Shown in pieces: positions 32,747-42,077 of a stretch of 64,000 nt of DNA. The stretch lies in contig CAVRQC010000035.1 of NCBI GenBank assembly GCA_963723205.1, positions 1 to 64,000 of the forward strand, given 5' to 3'. The position numbers and the translations under genes were made by a program. The DNA comes from CAVQBP01 sp963723205 (lineage in GTDB: Bacteria; Bacteroidota; Ignavibacteria; Ignavibacteriales; Ignavibacteriaceae). Position 1 is the first letter of the stretch, and every line of letters starts with the position of its first letter. The notes beneath the pieces were generated by a model that ran no database searches, had not been told where the DNA came from, and was given only the letters and a program-made list of their open reading frames with translations.

Positions 32747-34630
32747 TTAAAAAAAAAGCTTTAAATAAAATTTAGATATCATCCAAAATATTTCTGGAAA
32801 TAGCCTAATTTCTTTTAAAATTTTTTTTCTGCATTTAATTCCAAAATTGTAATCATAAATTTTAATTCTAATAAGTTCAGATATCAGATATGGATAAATA
32901 GGATGCCAGAATAATTTTAATTTGACAGGTAAAGATTTCAAAACCTCTATATCGTATTCCAGGATTTTCAAACATTCATCATACTTATCAATCATCCAGC
33001 TAATCCGATTTTTATCTTCCTTAATATTATTAATATCTAAATTATATTTCTCAATTTCTTCACGTGTAAAATTAATGTACCCGGAATCCAGATCTTCAAA
33101 GAAATCTCTCAACATTAAAACATACTGCAGAAATCTGCCTAAAATTTTATCATCTTTATCAATTTTAAGTGAGGGATAAAAAAGGTAGTAAGACAAATGA
33201 AATATTGAACCAACTAAATTTCTTATGTATAAACTCAGTTCTTCTTCAGAAAATATCCCCTGCTTCTGTAAACGAATAACATCCATCTTAATAGCTTCCA
33301 GGTTGCATTTCCCTTCATAAACCGGATTGCAATCCCCAATCTGTTTCGCATAACTTATACAATAATAAAGATATAATTCTTCCCTGGTCTTAATTCTTTT
33401 TTTTAATTGTTCAAATTCATCAGGACTGCTTTCTGTTAATGAATTAACTAAATTTAACTGGTTTTCAATAAATTCCAGTTTCCCGCTGTTAAATGGATTG
33501 TCAACATAGTCATCAATCCATCTTAAATAACCGAATGATAAAAAGACATACTTTCTTTTTTCTTTGGGAATCAATAAATGACTAATCAACCACAATTTAG
33601 GAGCCCGTTTCCTCGTAAATGTGCGTGCAATTTTAAAAGCTTCTTCCAGGCTTTGTTCCGAATCGTTTGATGAAAGAAAGTTGTTTTTTTCTATTTCTTC
33701 AATTTTTGATGAAAGAATAAAACCTTTAATAAAGATTTCAGTACTTTTTATAAATGATAAGAAGTAAGTTTTAATCTCCTTTGCAAGGTTTTTTTTTGTA
33801 TAAGCCTGAATTTTATAATCATATACTTTTGCTCTGATAATCCATGTCATATAATATATCATTGAATAATAAGTAAAAATCCTGAATCTAAATGGTGAAT
33901 ATTTTAACTGTGCAGTTTCTAAACTTAAAATTTTCCAGAGATAGTCTGTTCGTTCTTTTAACCAGACAGAAAGGTTTTTATCTTCCTTTAAGTTATCAGT
34001 ATTAAGCTTGTAATGTTCAATGTCTTCTCTAGTAATATTAATAAACCCGGCGTCTATATCTTCTTCCATGTCGCGTATCATTTGTGCATTTGAGGTAAAC
34101 ATATTTAGATAGAATTCTTCACTTAGATACATCGAACCTGAAGAGAAAAAGACATGCAAAATGTTATGTAATGACTTTGCCATTAATTTTATATACCGGT
34201 CAAATTCATCTTTGGAAAATATCCCTGAATCTTCAAGCCGGTATACATCCATATCCAGAGCTTCAATCATTTTTTGTACAGATTCAAGCAAGATTAAATT
34301 CTTGCTTTTAATTGAATAATCTGAAAAATAAAACAAGCATGCCTGCTCTATGCAGCTGGCGGTTAAATTCTGCGGATATTTTCCATTTATAAAAAGAGAA
34401 ATTATTCTCTTTTGCTCCTCAATAAACTTTCTTTTATCACAAACCGGGTTTCCTGGAAGATCTATATAATCATCTGCAAATCTTAGATAAGTAAAGCAAA
34501 GATTTAAATAATCACGGTTGGATTTATCAACATTAAAATCTAAAATTCTTGTGGCTTTAGGAGATTTTTTTAGAGCATAATGTCTGGAAAATCTTTTTAC
34601 TTCTTCTAAAGAATAATTCTCAACAACCAT
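32747..34630 (-). CDS. double-domain squalene/phytoene synthase-like protein
   Basis: This 627-residue protein is an internal duplication of a trans-isoprenyl diphosphate (head-to-head) synthase-like fold. Copy 1 (about 5-300) has FADDYID (Asp53, Asp54, Asp57) and RDMEEDID (about 186-193). Copy 2 (about 330-620) has WIDDYVD (Asp373, Asp374, Asp377) and RDFFEDLD (about 508-515). The spacing is conserved (320-322 residues) and both copies share TREDIEHY/TREEIEKY-type and KEDKN segments. Ordinary squalene and phytoene synthases have one such domain in about 280-350 residues. Both aspartate motifs survive in both copies, so both active sites may be functional. The gene starts one base inside the upstream stop (TAATG), so the two are coupled. 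Confidence 0.82.
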   Translation of the reverse strand: MVVENYSLEEVKRFSRHYALKKSPKATRILDFNVDKSNRDYLNLCFTYLRFADDYIDLPGNPVCDKRKFIEEQKRIISLFINGKYPQNLTASCIEQACLFYFSDYSIKSKNLILLESVQKMIEALDMDVYRLEDSGIFSKDEFDRYIKLMAKSLHNILHVFFSSGSMYLSEEFYLNMFTSNAQMIRDMEEDIDAGFINITREDIEHYKLNTDNLKEDKNLSVWLKERTDYLWKILSLETAQLKYSPFRFRIFTYYSMIYYMTWIIRAKVYDYKIQAYTKKNLAKEIKTYFLSFIKSTEIFIKGFILSSKIEEIEKNNFLSSNDSEQSLEEAFKIARTFTRKRAPKLWLISHLLIPKEKRKYVFLSFGYLRWIDDYVDNPFNSGKLEFIENQLNLVNSLTESSPDEFEQLKKRIKTREELYLYYCISYAKQIGDCNPVYEGKCNLEAIKMDVIRLQKQGIFSEEELSLYIRNLVGSIFHLSYYLFYPSLKIDKDDKILGRFLQYVLMLRDFFEDLDSGYINFTREEIEKYNLDINNIKEDKNRISWMIDKYDECLKILEYDIEVLKSLPVKLKLFWHPIYPYLISELIRIKIYDYNFGIKCRKKILKEIRLFPEIFWMISKFYLKLFF

Positions 34631-35460
34631 TAAAACTCGTATAAGATTGGCCCAAAAATACCAAATGCAATAATCCGGTTATGCATGACACTCTTTACCT
34701 TTAATTTGTTCTTAAATAAACCGAGATTCAAATCTCTTTCTTTATGAATTAAATCTTTCTCATCATTTTGGTATTCTTTTTTCCCGATATACTGACTCAT
34801 TAAAGACCAGTTTTTTACTGAAATATAAAGAAGAGTCGTGAGAGCTTCATCTGTCCAGTATTCGGACACAGACGGTATTTGAGAATAAATAAATGTAGTT
34901 TCCCGCATTTTATTGGGAATCCACCCTCCGCTAACATATCCTTTTGTAAATCTTATAACACTGCTTATATCCGGCATCTGATTTAACAAATTAAGATTAT
35001 TTAATGCCCATTCTTCCGAATAATTAATAAGTATATGATGCTGAAATGAAGAATTCTTTTTCTTTTTATTACTTATTCCGGTAAGAAAACTGTAAAAATC
35101 CTTATGGCCGATTTTTTTATATAAATCAATGTCGCCGTATAATTTAAATGTTGAAGCATTTATATACTCATTTGAATGATCAAAGTTTTTCCTTATTGCT
35201 GCAATTATAGAATCCAATCTTCCATTTACATAGCAATTCCTGGATGTATGCACCATAGTTACCATCTGCTTAAATCCCAGCTTTTGCATTATTTGACCAA
35301 AGCGAAGGAAAAAATTGAAACCGCTGTTGTATTTTTCTGAATCCGAAATACCCGCATCACTACTTCTATGACCATCAAGATATAAATACGGCACAAATGA
35401 ATCAGAATATTTACTTAAATCAATATCTTTAAATTCTGACTGATTTTTTAAAAACTGCAT
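34630..35460 (-). CDS. divergent cis-prenyltransferase (UppS)-like protein
   Basis: The 276-residue protein looks like a distant undecaprenyl diphosphate synthase relative. It has a DGHR motif (Asp29-Gly30-His31-Arg32) where UppS has its catalytic DGN(R), a Thr-x-x-His/Ser-Arg-Asn stretch (TMVHTSRN, about 67-75) like the STENW region, KLYGDI (106-111) like the V-x-GD segment, ILINYSEE (143-150) like the A-NYG strand, and SVIRFTKG (167-174) and EYWTDEAL (200-207) like DL(V/L)IRTGGE and YSELYFTD. The match is by pattern only. The next gene, with two squalene-synthase-like domains, overlaps its stop by one base, which supports an isoprenoid role. Confidence 0.55.
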   Translation of the reverse strand: MQFLKNQSEFKDIDLSKYSDSFVPYLYLDGHRSSDAGISDSEKYNSGFNFFLRFGQIMQKLGFKQMVTMVHTSRNCYVNGRLDSIIAAIRKNFDHSNEYINASTFKLYGDIDLYKKIGHKDFYSFLTGISNKKKKNSSFQHHILINYSEEWALNNLNLLNQMPDISSVIRFTKGYVSGGWIPNKMRETTFIYSQIPSVSEYWTDEALTTLLYISVKNWSLMSQYIGKKEYQNDEKDLIHKERDLNLGLFKNKLKVKSVMHNRIIAFGIFGPILYEF

Positions 35461-35583
35461 TAATTACCCGCTATTTTTCCCTAACGATAATTTAAGAAAT
35501 ATTGAAAAAAGAGGAAACAAATTTTAAAGAATTATGCAGATTAATCAGTGTGAAGATTTTTTATAAATGATGGAAATGTAACC

Positions 35584-36552
35584 TTAAATTCGGCCAAGAA
35601 TTTTGTCCATTACCCAGTTAGTTTTTGAACCGGTTTTGCCGGTACTTGGACTTTTACATTTACCCAATAAATCATTTACAATTTCCTGTATCAAGGGCTG
35701 TTGAACATGATCGGGATATTTTATATTGAATTCATCAACTTTAACATCTTTTATCAGACGAAATGGTAAACCTGAAAAAGTCGGGTAGACAATTTTCCCT
35801 TCGGTACCAATGATTTCAGTTCTGTCCAGGTCTTCATTTGCATTAAATGACCATAATCCTGTCCCAAGAATACCATTTCCAAAATTAAAAGCTGCACTCA
35901 CCATATCTTCTGCTTTATACCTTTTACCATGATTACCGGAAAAACCATATGCAGAGACAATATCACCAAAAAAATATTGGAGCAGATCAAACATGTGGGA
36001 TGCTAAATCACAAAAATAACCGCATCCTGCAATTTCGGGATTTACTCTCCAATTTGATTCTTCCAAATCTTTATTTGAAGGTTTAGAATAGAAGCTAATA
36101 TTTACGCACAACACTTCTCCAATTGCTTTTTCATCAATAAGAGATTTTATCTTTAAGAAAGTGGGTAATGCACGCCTGTAGTAAGCAACGAAGAGAGGAA
36201 CTCCGGCATCCTCGCAAACTTTAATCATTTTCAGACACTCAGAGTAATTCAATCCCATAGGTTTTTCTACATAAACAGGTTTCCCGGCTTCAGCAACATC
36301 AAGTGTATATTTCATATGTGATGAAGGCGGGGTAGCTATATAAACAGCATCAACATCCGGATCATCAATTAATGCTTTTGCATCATTATACCATTTAGGA
36401 ACATTATTACGTTTTGCATAGTCTTCAGCAAGTTTACCGTTGCGTCTCATAACTGCAATTAATTCCGAATTATCTGTTTTCCGGAAAGCAGGACCGCTTT
36501 TCTTTTCAGTTACATCTCCACACCCAATAATCCCCCACCGGATTTGTTCCAT
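35584..36552 (-). CDS. Gfo/Idh/MocA family oxidoreductase
   Basis: The 322-residue protein has an N-terminal Rossmann domain (WGIIGCGDV, residues 6-14) with a DAVYIATPPSSH segment and the family's EKP motif (VYVEKPMG, 92-99, catalytic Lys96). The C-terminal alpha/beta domain carries GCGYFCDLASHMFDLLQYFFG (Asp-x-x-x-His, around 178-185), which is the family's active-site helix. These enzymes oxidise or reduce sugars, inositols and related alcohols with NAD(P); the substrate is not readable from the sequence. An AGGAAA site precedes the ATG. It lies 124 bases upstream of the cis-prenyltransferase-like gene in the same direction; a functional link is possible but unproven. Confidence 0.9.
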   Translation of the reverse strand: MEQIRWGIIGCGDVTEKKSGPAFRKTDNSELIAVMRRNGKLAEDYAKRNNVPKWYNDAKALIDDPDVDAVYIATPPSSHMKYTLDVAEAGKPVYVEKPMGLNYSECLKMIKVCEDAGVPLFVAYYRRALPTFLKIKSLIDEKAIGEVLCVNISFYSKPSNKDLEESNWRVNPEIAGCGYFCDLASHMFDLLQYFFGDIVSAYGFSGNHGKRYKAEDMVSAAFNFGNGILGTGLWSFNANEDLDRTEIIGTEGKIVYPTFSGLPFRLIKDVKVDEFNIKYPDHVQQPLIQEIVNDLLGKCKSPSTGKTGSKTNWVMDKILGRI

Positions 36553-36674
36553 GAGTTTTCCTATTTAGTATTATAAAATTTAACTAAATTTGTTGATTCA
36601 ATTTATAAATTATCAGATAAAGTTCTGAGGAGAAATTCCTATTTTTTGTAATTTTTTTAAAATGTAAAATTCAA

Positions 36675-37532
36675 ATGATTAGTCCTGCTATGGAAGATAT
36701 ACTTTTAAAAGTAATTGAGGATACAATTCAAATTACTCTCCTTGTTACTCTGATGATGATAGGAATAGATATTTTAAATCTATGGACAAAAGGTAAAATC
36801 GGAATTCTCCTAAGAAAAAAGGGGAAATTCAGACAGTATACAATTTCTTCATTTATAGGAACAATACCAGGATGTTTTGGCGGATTTACAAATGTTTCTT
36901 TATACATTCATGGACTAATCAGTTTCGGTGCTTTAGCAGGTTCAATGATTGCTGTTTCAGGTGATGAAGCTTTTGTAATGATCGCAATGTTCCCCAAAAC
37001 TGCTATTATTCTGTTTATTGTACTCTTTTTTATCGGCATTTTCGCAGGTAAATTAGTGGATTTGATTGTTAAACATTTTAAGATATCTACATGTACTGAT
37101 TGTGAAGAACTGGTAATTCATAAAGCCGAGAGGAATTTTAAACACTTTATCAAAGAGCATATTTATGTACATATAATTAAAAAGCATGTCTGGAAAATTG
37201 CATTATGGACTTTCGGTGCTCTTATAATTGTTAATATATCACTCAAATATCTGAACCTGGAAGAGTTTACTACAAATTATCCTATCATTTTTCTGATTGT
37301 GGGAGCATTGATTGGTTTAATTCCTGAATCAGGACCGCATTTAATATTTGTAACTTTATTTGCAAACGGCTTAGTCCCGTTTTCAGTTTTACTTACAAGC
37401 TCAATTGTACAGGATGGTCACGGAATGCTGCCACTGCTTTCTTATTCACTTAAAGACTCTATAAAAATTAAGCTGTTTAATTTTGTTTTCGGTTTGGTAA
37501 TTGGTTTAACCCTATTTTCATTCGGATTATAA
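36675..37532 (+). CDS. putative metal exporter, ArsP_2 / 'manganese transporter' family
   Basis: The 285-residue protein is very hydrophobic with about eight to ten membrane segments. Strong signatures are TIPGCFGGFTNVSLYIHGL (about 62-80), AVSGDEAFVMIAMFPK (about 92-107), LIPESGPHLIFVTLFANG (about 214-231) and SSIVQDGHGMLPLL (about 240-253), in two inverted-looking halves. These match the putative 10-TM heavy-metal/manganese exporter family. A cytosolic loop with CTDCEE and several His residues (about 137-165) could bind metal. The true substrate is unknown. It is a single plus-strand gene between two minus-strand ones. Confidence 0.78.
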   Translation: MISPAMEDILLKVIEDTIQITLLVTLMMIGIDILNLWTKGKIGILLRKKGKFRQYTISSFIGTIPGCFGGFTNVSLYIHGLISFGALAGSMIAVSGDEAFVMIAMFPKTAIILFIVLFFIGIFAGKLVDLIVKHFKISTCTDCEELVIHKAERNFKHFIKEHIYVHIIKKHVWKIALWTFGALIIVNISLKYLNLEEFTTNYPIIFLIVGALIGLIPESGPHLIFVTLFANGLVPFSVLLTSSIVQDGHGMLPLLSYSLKDSIKIKLFNFVFGLVIGLTLFSFGL

Positions 37533-37613
37533 AGTTTAGAAGATGAATATTTCTTTAATAAAAGTTATTGAATGTTCTATATAGAGAAATGTTTACATCA
37601 GGAAGATTATTAC

Positions 37614-38156
37614 TTAATCTTCATCTTCATTACGCATTGAAACCCCGAAGATGTGGATATCAACATTCTTCAATATTTTTTTTGCTTCTTCCACCTGATC
37701 CTGAACCACAAAAACCCTGGCTGGTTGAAGTAAAGGACTTATAACTAAAAAATTTTCTCCGAAGATATAGTAATCAATTTTTGCATCATCTAATAATGAT
37801 CTTATTACTCCAATATCTCCCTGGTTTATTGAAGAAGTAATTTCGACATATTCTTCCGGGTTTATCATAGTTGGAGGTTCAGTTGTATAATCAATTAAAG
37901 AATCACATTCGGGACAGTGAACCTGCAGTGAAATTCTTTCTTTCTCTTCTAATTCAAGATTCTCCGAACAATTCGGACAAATAATCTCTTCAGGTAAATC
38001 GGGTAGTATTGTGTTTTTTACTTTTTCCCGGCATTTGGGATTTTTACAATAATAAAAATCCCCTGATTCTGTTAAACATAATTCACAAAAATGTTTACCG
38101 CAGGAATGACAAGTATAAACCGCATTTTTATCCGGGTGATTGGGGCATTTCTCCAT
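37614..38156 (-). CDS. zinc-finger / DUF2007-like protein
   Basis: The 180-residue cytoplasmic protein has three parts: an N-terminal B-box-like zinc site (CPNHPDKNAVYTCHSCGKHF, then CELCLTESGDFYYCKNPKC), a zinc-ribbon (CPNCSEN ... CPECDS, about 59-84), and a C-terminal DUF2007-like 'putative signal-transducing' domain (about 103-170: TSSINQGDIGVIRSLLDDAK, then FGENFLVI and ARVFVVQDQVEEAKKIL). The combination suggests a regulatory or adaptor role. No enzymatic motif is seen. It is monocistronic on the minus strand, divergent from the thioredoxin gene downstream of it on the map. Confidence 0.72.
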   Translation of the reverse strand: MEKCPNHPDKNAVYTCHSCGKHFCELCLTESGDFYYCKNPKCREKVKNTILPDLPEEIICPNCSENLELEEKERISLQVHCPECDSLIDYTTEPPTMINPEEYVEITSSINQGDIGVIRSLLDDAKIDYYIFGENFLVISPLLQPARVFVVQDQVEEAKKILKNVDIHIFGVSMRNEDED

Positions 38157-38362
38157 AATCTTTAATAGAAATGTTGTTAGATTTATTTTCTATAAAATTA
38201 AAGAAAACAATTATTTGTAAAAAGCATTTTAATTACTGATTTTTTTTTATATTAAATGATGAGAGCTATAACTCGTCTGCAGACAAAAAATTTTTGTATC
38301 TTTTCAAAACAAAGTACATCTAATTTAAATAAGTAAAAAACAGAAAAATTGAAGGAAATAAG

Positions 38363-39178
38363 ATGAATTACGAAGTTCAAAATTTTCAAAAAGATGTAAT
38401 AGAAAGAAGTAAAAATATTCCCGTACTTGTAGATTTCTGGGCTGAGTGGTGCGGACCATGCAAAATGCTTGGACCAGTACTGGAAAGATTGGCTGAAAAA
38501 TATAAAGACAAATGGGCTCTTGCTAAACTTGATACCGATAGTAACCAGGAAATCGCAATGGAATATGGAATCAGAGGGATTCCAAACGTAAAATTATTTG
38601 TAAACGGAAAAGTTGCCGATGAATTTACAGGTGCATTACCTGAAAATATGGTAGAACAATGGCTGAAAAAAGCTATCCCGAGCAAAAATCAGGAACAACT
38701 AGAATCTGCCAAAATATTATTTTCTGAACATCGAAACGATGATGCAAAAAAGGTATTACAGAATTTCCGGGCAGCTGAACCAGAAAACGAAGAGGCAAAA
38801 TTACTTTTAGGCAAAATCTTAGTTTTTGAGGATTCCGATAAAGCAATAAATATTGTTCAAAATGTCGATGGGAGTGCAGAAAATTATGAACAGGTTGAAT
38901 CAATACAGATTATTGCAGAACTATTGAAAAAGTTGAATGGAAAAGAAAACTTTCCTGATGTACCTGTTAAAAATAATTATTTTTCTGCTATTGAAAATTT
39001 AAAAACAAAGAATTTCGATTCTGCTCTTGAAAAATTTATCGAAGTAATCAGAGAAGACAGAAGCTATGATGATGACGGAGCAAGGAAAGCCTGTATTGCT
39101 ATATTTAAATATCTTGGTGAAGAAAATGAAACTACTTTAAAATATAGAAAAGATTTCGGAAGTGCACTTTACATTTAA
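38363..39178 (+). CDS. thioredoxin fused to TPR (YbbN/CnoX-like)
   Basis: The 271-residue cytoplasmic protein has a thioredoxin domain (1-108) with an intact WCGPC active site (Cys30, Cys33) and cis-Pro region (GIRGIPNVKLF), followed by TPR-like helices (about 115-265, for example DDAKKVLQNFRAAEPENEEA). This layout is that of YbbN/CnoX, a redox-active holdase that works with GroEL and DnaK, although E. coli YbbN lacks the CXXC cysteines, which are present here. A GAAGGAAATAAG ribosome-binding site is good. A small palindrome GTCTGCAGAC (38275-38284) lies about 80 bases upstream and could be an operator. Confidence 0.82.
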   Translation: MNYEVQNFQKDVIERSKNIPVLVDFWAEWCGPCKMLGPVLERLAEKYKDKWALAKLDTDSNQEIAMEYGIRGIPNVKLFVNGKVADEFTGALPENMVEQWLKKAIPSKNQEQLESAKILFSEHRNDDAKKVLQNFRAAEPENEEAKLLLGKILVFEDSDKAINIVQNVDGSAENYEQVESIQIIAELLKKLNGKENFPDVPVKNNYFSAIENLKTKNFDSALEKFIEVIREDRSYDDDGARKACIAIFKYLGEENETTLKYRKDFGSALYI

Positions 39179-39182
39179 GATA

Positions 39183-40127
39183 TTAAAGCAAGCCGTTTTG
39201 TTTTAATATGAATAGTCCCAATGTAATTGTAATTATAGAACCCAAAGTAGTCATTAATACAATGTTCCCTGCAAGTTTACCGTTTGAACCCATAGCTTCA
39301 GCCATTATAAAACTAGCAATAGCAGTGGGACAACCGAAAAATATAAAAATAATTCCCATATCGCCTGCGGGAAAATTTATCTCATAAGCTATAAAACAAA
39401 CTACTAGCGGTATAATAACCAGTTTAATGATTGTAGATAAAATTGCAGTGAAAGAGGCTTTCTTTATATCTTTAAGGTTCATGAATCCGCCGATTCCAAT
39501 CAGCGCTAAAGGTAAAGACAAAGCTGCCAGGTAATCAACTGTAGTAAAAAGAACTCCCGGCAGTTCCCACTTGTAATACGAAAAAGGAAGTGCAATTACC
39601 ACAGCAATTATTAACGGATTCTTAACGATTTCCAGAAGAGTTTTACCTGTATTTAATTGTTTCTCTTTTCTATTGGGAACTACTAAGGCAATAACAGATA
39701 AGATATTGAACAAAGGAATTATAAAGGCCAATAAAAGTGAAGCTTTTCCTAATTTCTCAGAACCGAAAACATTGGAAATAATTGCAAGACCTATTATCGC
39801 ATAGTTGCTTCTAAAACTTCCCTGGATAAATGCCCCTCGATCTTTCCCGTCTTTTAATAAAGGTACAGATATCAACCATACTGCAATAAAAGAGATTAAT
39901 ATTCCCGCATATACAAAAACAACCATTTGAATATCGAACACTTTATGAAGGGGAACTTTAGATACTTCTGTAAATATTAAGGCTGGCAAAGAGACATTAA
40001 ATACAATCTTTGTTGACAGGCTAATAAAATTATCATTTATTGTTCCCAGCCTTTTTAAGAAATACCCTAAAGCTATTATTAAAAAGACAGGACAAACAAG
40101 ACCGAGAATTAAAATTAAATTATACAA
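39183..40127 (-). CDS. AEC-family (auxin efflux carrier-type) transporter
   Basis: The 314-residue protein has about ten membrane helices in two five-helix halves, as in the AEC family. Conserved features include KIVFNVSLPALIFTEVSKV (about 41-59), SFRSNYAIIGLAI (about 103-115), PLALIGIGGFMNL (about 206-218) and the C-terminal FGCPTAIASFIMAEAMG (about 264-280). Bacterial members export or import small carboxylates such as malate. The start is a TTG at 40127, chosen because the first helix begins immediately after it and no ATG would keep it. Its stop lies only four bases from the end of the convergent thioredoxin gene. Confidence 0.85.
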   Translation of the reverse strand: MYNLILILGLVCPVFLIIALGYFLKRLGTINDNFISLSTKIVFNVSLPALIFTEVSKVPLHKVFDIQMVVFVYAGILISFIAVWLISVPLLKDGKDRGAFIQGSFRSNYAIIGLAIISNVFGSEKLGKASLLLAFIIPLFNILSVIALVVPNRKEKQLNTGKTLLEIVKNPLIIAVVIALPFSYYKWELPGVLFTTVDYLAALSLPLALIGIGGFMNLKDIKKASFTAILSTIIKLVIIPLVVCFIAYEINFPAGDMGIIFIFFGCPTAIASFIMAEAMGSNGKLAGNIVLMTTLGSIITITLGLFILKQNGLL

Positions 40128-40226
40128 ATCAGAATAAATTAATTAAGAAAAGTATGAAGTTGGATAATCCGAATGAAACATTAAAATTTTTTGCCTAAAA
40201 TCTAGTTCTGAAAATAATTGAAGATA

Positions 40227-40472
40227 TTATGGAACTATTTGTTCACCTTTTTTATTTATAGCAATTAACGCATCAACCGGACAGACAGAACATGCTTCAA
40301 TTAATTTCTCATTCTCAATTTCAACTAGATCAGTTTTGAATGTACAAATTCTTTCATCATCCAATTCAAAAACTTCGGGAGCAGATTTAATACAATTACC
40401 AGTAGCAATACAGGTTGCTCTGTCAATCTTAATTTTCAACTCACTTATTTTTTTCTCTTTGAATTCTTCCAT
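40227..40472 (-). CDS. single-cluster ferredoxin
   Basis: The 81-residue protein has the ferredoxin pattern KIDRATCIATGNCIKSAPEVF with cysteines C-x5-C, then CSVCPVDALI. The second canonical cysteine position holds Thr (CIAT), so the cluster is probably [3Fe-4S] or uses only some ligands, as in P450-type ferredoxins. It would carry single electrons to a redox partner that is not identifiable here. It sits alone between the AEC transporter and an M48 protease on the same strand. Confidence 0.82.
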   Translation of the reverse strand: MEEFKEKKISELKIKIDRATCIATGNCIKSAPEVFELDDERICTFKTDLVEIENEKLIEACSVCPVDALIAINKKGEQIVP

Positions 40473-40566
40473 ATTTATTTATGTATATAAAGGTAATGGA
40501 AATAGGGTTTATCTCTGTATACTTTATACCTTAATCCTTTATACATTGCATTAATGTTATAAGCCA

Positions 40567-41373
40567 TCACTTCTTATAATACTTCATAGCTTCAGGCATT
40601 TCTGCTTTTATATCATTTATTCTTGTTTGATCTGCAGGATGATCGCTTAAGAATTCAGGAGGTTTACTGCCGGTATTCATTTCCATCATTCTTTGCCAGA
40701 ATGTAATTGCACCATGCGGATCATAACCGGCCATTGCCATAAAAATTAATCCGAGATGATCAGCCTCACTCTCCTGAGTACGACTGAACGGAAGAAGAAC
40801 GCCTACTTGTGCACCAACTCCGTAAGCTGCTAAAAATATTTGCTGAGTTTGCTGAGGCTTGCTTTTTAATGCTTCCTGTAGCGCGACTCCTCCGAGCTGT
40901 GCAATCAGGGCCTGACTCATTCTTTCATCACCATGCTTGGCTACAGCATGTGAAATTTCATGTCCTAAAACAACTGCCAGACCATTTTCATTTTGCGTAA
41001 TCGGGAGAATACCTGTATAAACAACTACTTTACCCCCGGGCATACACCAGGCATTTACTTCATTACTTTCGATCAAATGAAATTCCCATTTATAATTTGC
41101 AACTTCATTTGCCATACCATGATCTTTCAGGTATTTCTCAACCGCAGAAGCAATTCTTTCACCGACCTTTTTTACTAAAGCAATTTTCTGCGGGTCGTTA
41201 CTTTCTTTATTATCTTTCAGAAATTGATCATATTGTGAAAAACTCATAGAGAGCATCTGACTTTCAGGAATCAGGCTTAATTGTTTCCTGCCAGTAATAG
41301 GAACAGTACTGCATGAAATAAACAAAAAAGCTGATATTAAAGAAAAGATTGTAAGATATCTCGTAAACCGCAT
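40567..41373 (-). CDS. lipoprotein M48 zinc metalloprotease
   Basis: The 268-residue protein has a lipoprotein signal (lipobox FISC, Cys21) followed by VPITGRKQLSLIPESQM, the typical start of the LoiP/YcaL-type periplasmic M48 branch. The catalytic HEISHAVAKH motif is at about 142-151, and ESEADHLGLIFMAMAGYDP (about 204-222) supplies the third zinc ligand. Such enzymes assist outer-membrane quality control. A GAGGAG ribosome-binding site precedes the ATG. It is distinct from the integral-membrane HtpX at 2587. Confidence 0.9.
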   Translation of the reverse strand: MRFTRYLTIFSLISAFLFISCSTVPITGRKQLSLIPESQMLSMSFSQYDQFLKDNKESNDPQKIALVKKVGERIASAVEKYLKDHGMANEVANYKWEFHLIESNEVNAWCMPGGKVVVYTGILPITQNENGLAVVLGHEISHAVAKHGDERMSQALIAQLGGVALQEALKSKPQQTQQIFLAAYGVGAQVGVLLPFSRTQESEADHLGLIFMAMAGYDPHGAITFWQRMMEMNTGSKPPEFLSDHPADQTRINDIKAEMPEAMKYYKK

Positions 41374-41464
41374 AATTTCTCCTCAAATATTTTTACTAAA
41401 ATATATTGATAAAAAGGGAAAACAAATGTTTTTGATAAATATATTTATTCATTAGTAAATAATT

Positions 41465-41743
41465 CTATACTCTTTCAGCAATAAACTCAGCATAAAATTT
41501 CTCCCATTCCGTTTTTGATTTTGATTTATCTCTTTCTTTCTCAGCAGAAACAATTAAATAAACTAATTCACTCTTAGATATTTTTTTTTCTATTAAACCT
41601 GAAATCTTATCCTTAAGAAATCCGGCATACCATAAGGGCCACTCCGTATCTTGTCCATCAGTTTCGAAAAAAGCTTGATGATGTTCTTTTCCGGTTTCAA
41701 TAAACAATTCCTGCAGCTTCTGAATTAATGTATCTTCTGCCAT
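41465..41743 (-). CDS. small conserved-looking protein of unknown function
   Basis: I start this at the ATG at 41743 (MAEDTLIQK), which has GGAG seven bases upstream; an ATG eleven codons earlier lacks a site. The 92-residue product is mostly helical, with HHQAFFETDGQDTEWPLWYAGF in the middle (Asp/Glu/Trp-rich) and a basic C-terminal helix pair. No signal peptide or membrane helix is visible. I do not recognise a family with confidence. Confidence 0.6.
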   Translation of the reverse strand: MAEDTLIQKLQELFIETGKEHHQAFFETDGQDTEWPLWYAGFLKDKISGLIEKKISKSELVYLIVSAEKERDKSKSKTEWEKFYAEFIAERV

Positions 41744-42077
41744 CGGATTATCTCCAAAATTTTTTTTTCTCAACAATTAATATATGTATTCGCAAACATT
41801 AAAGGAATAATATTTTTGATTAAAACCTCGCCAAAATAAAATGAAGAGCCTAATGAAAAAAAATTATTTGAACCAAACTTGACTTTTTTCAGGGTTAGCA
41901 TTTTTATTTGAATCAGCAAAATCTGAAATTAGAAGAAATCAAAAACAGCATTTATATATCCCGAGCAGTAAATATTATAAATAGTGAATAGTATGTAATA
42001 TTAAAAATTTTTAAACCCAAAAGATTTTTCACTACTTTTGTATTTCAATTAAATCCAATAACTATTCAAAAGAACAT
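41744..42077 (+). other. non-coding gap
   Basis: This 334-base AT-rich divergent region between the small protein gene (minus) and the metallophosphoesterase gene (plus) must hold both promoters. I see no further gene, repeat or convincing structure in it. Confidence 0.5.
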
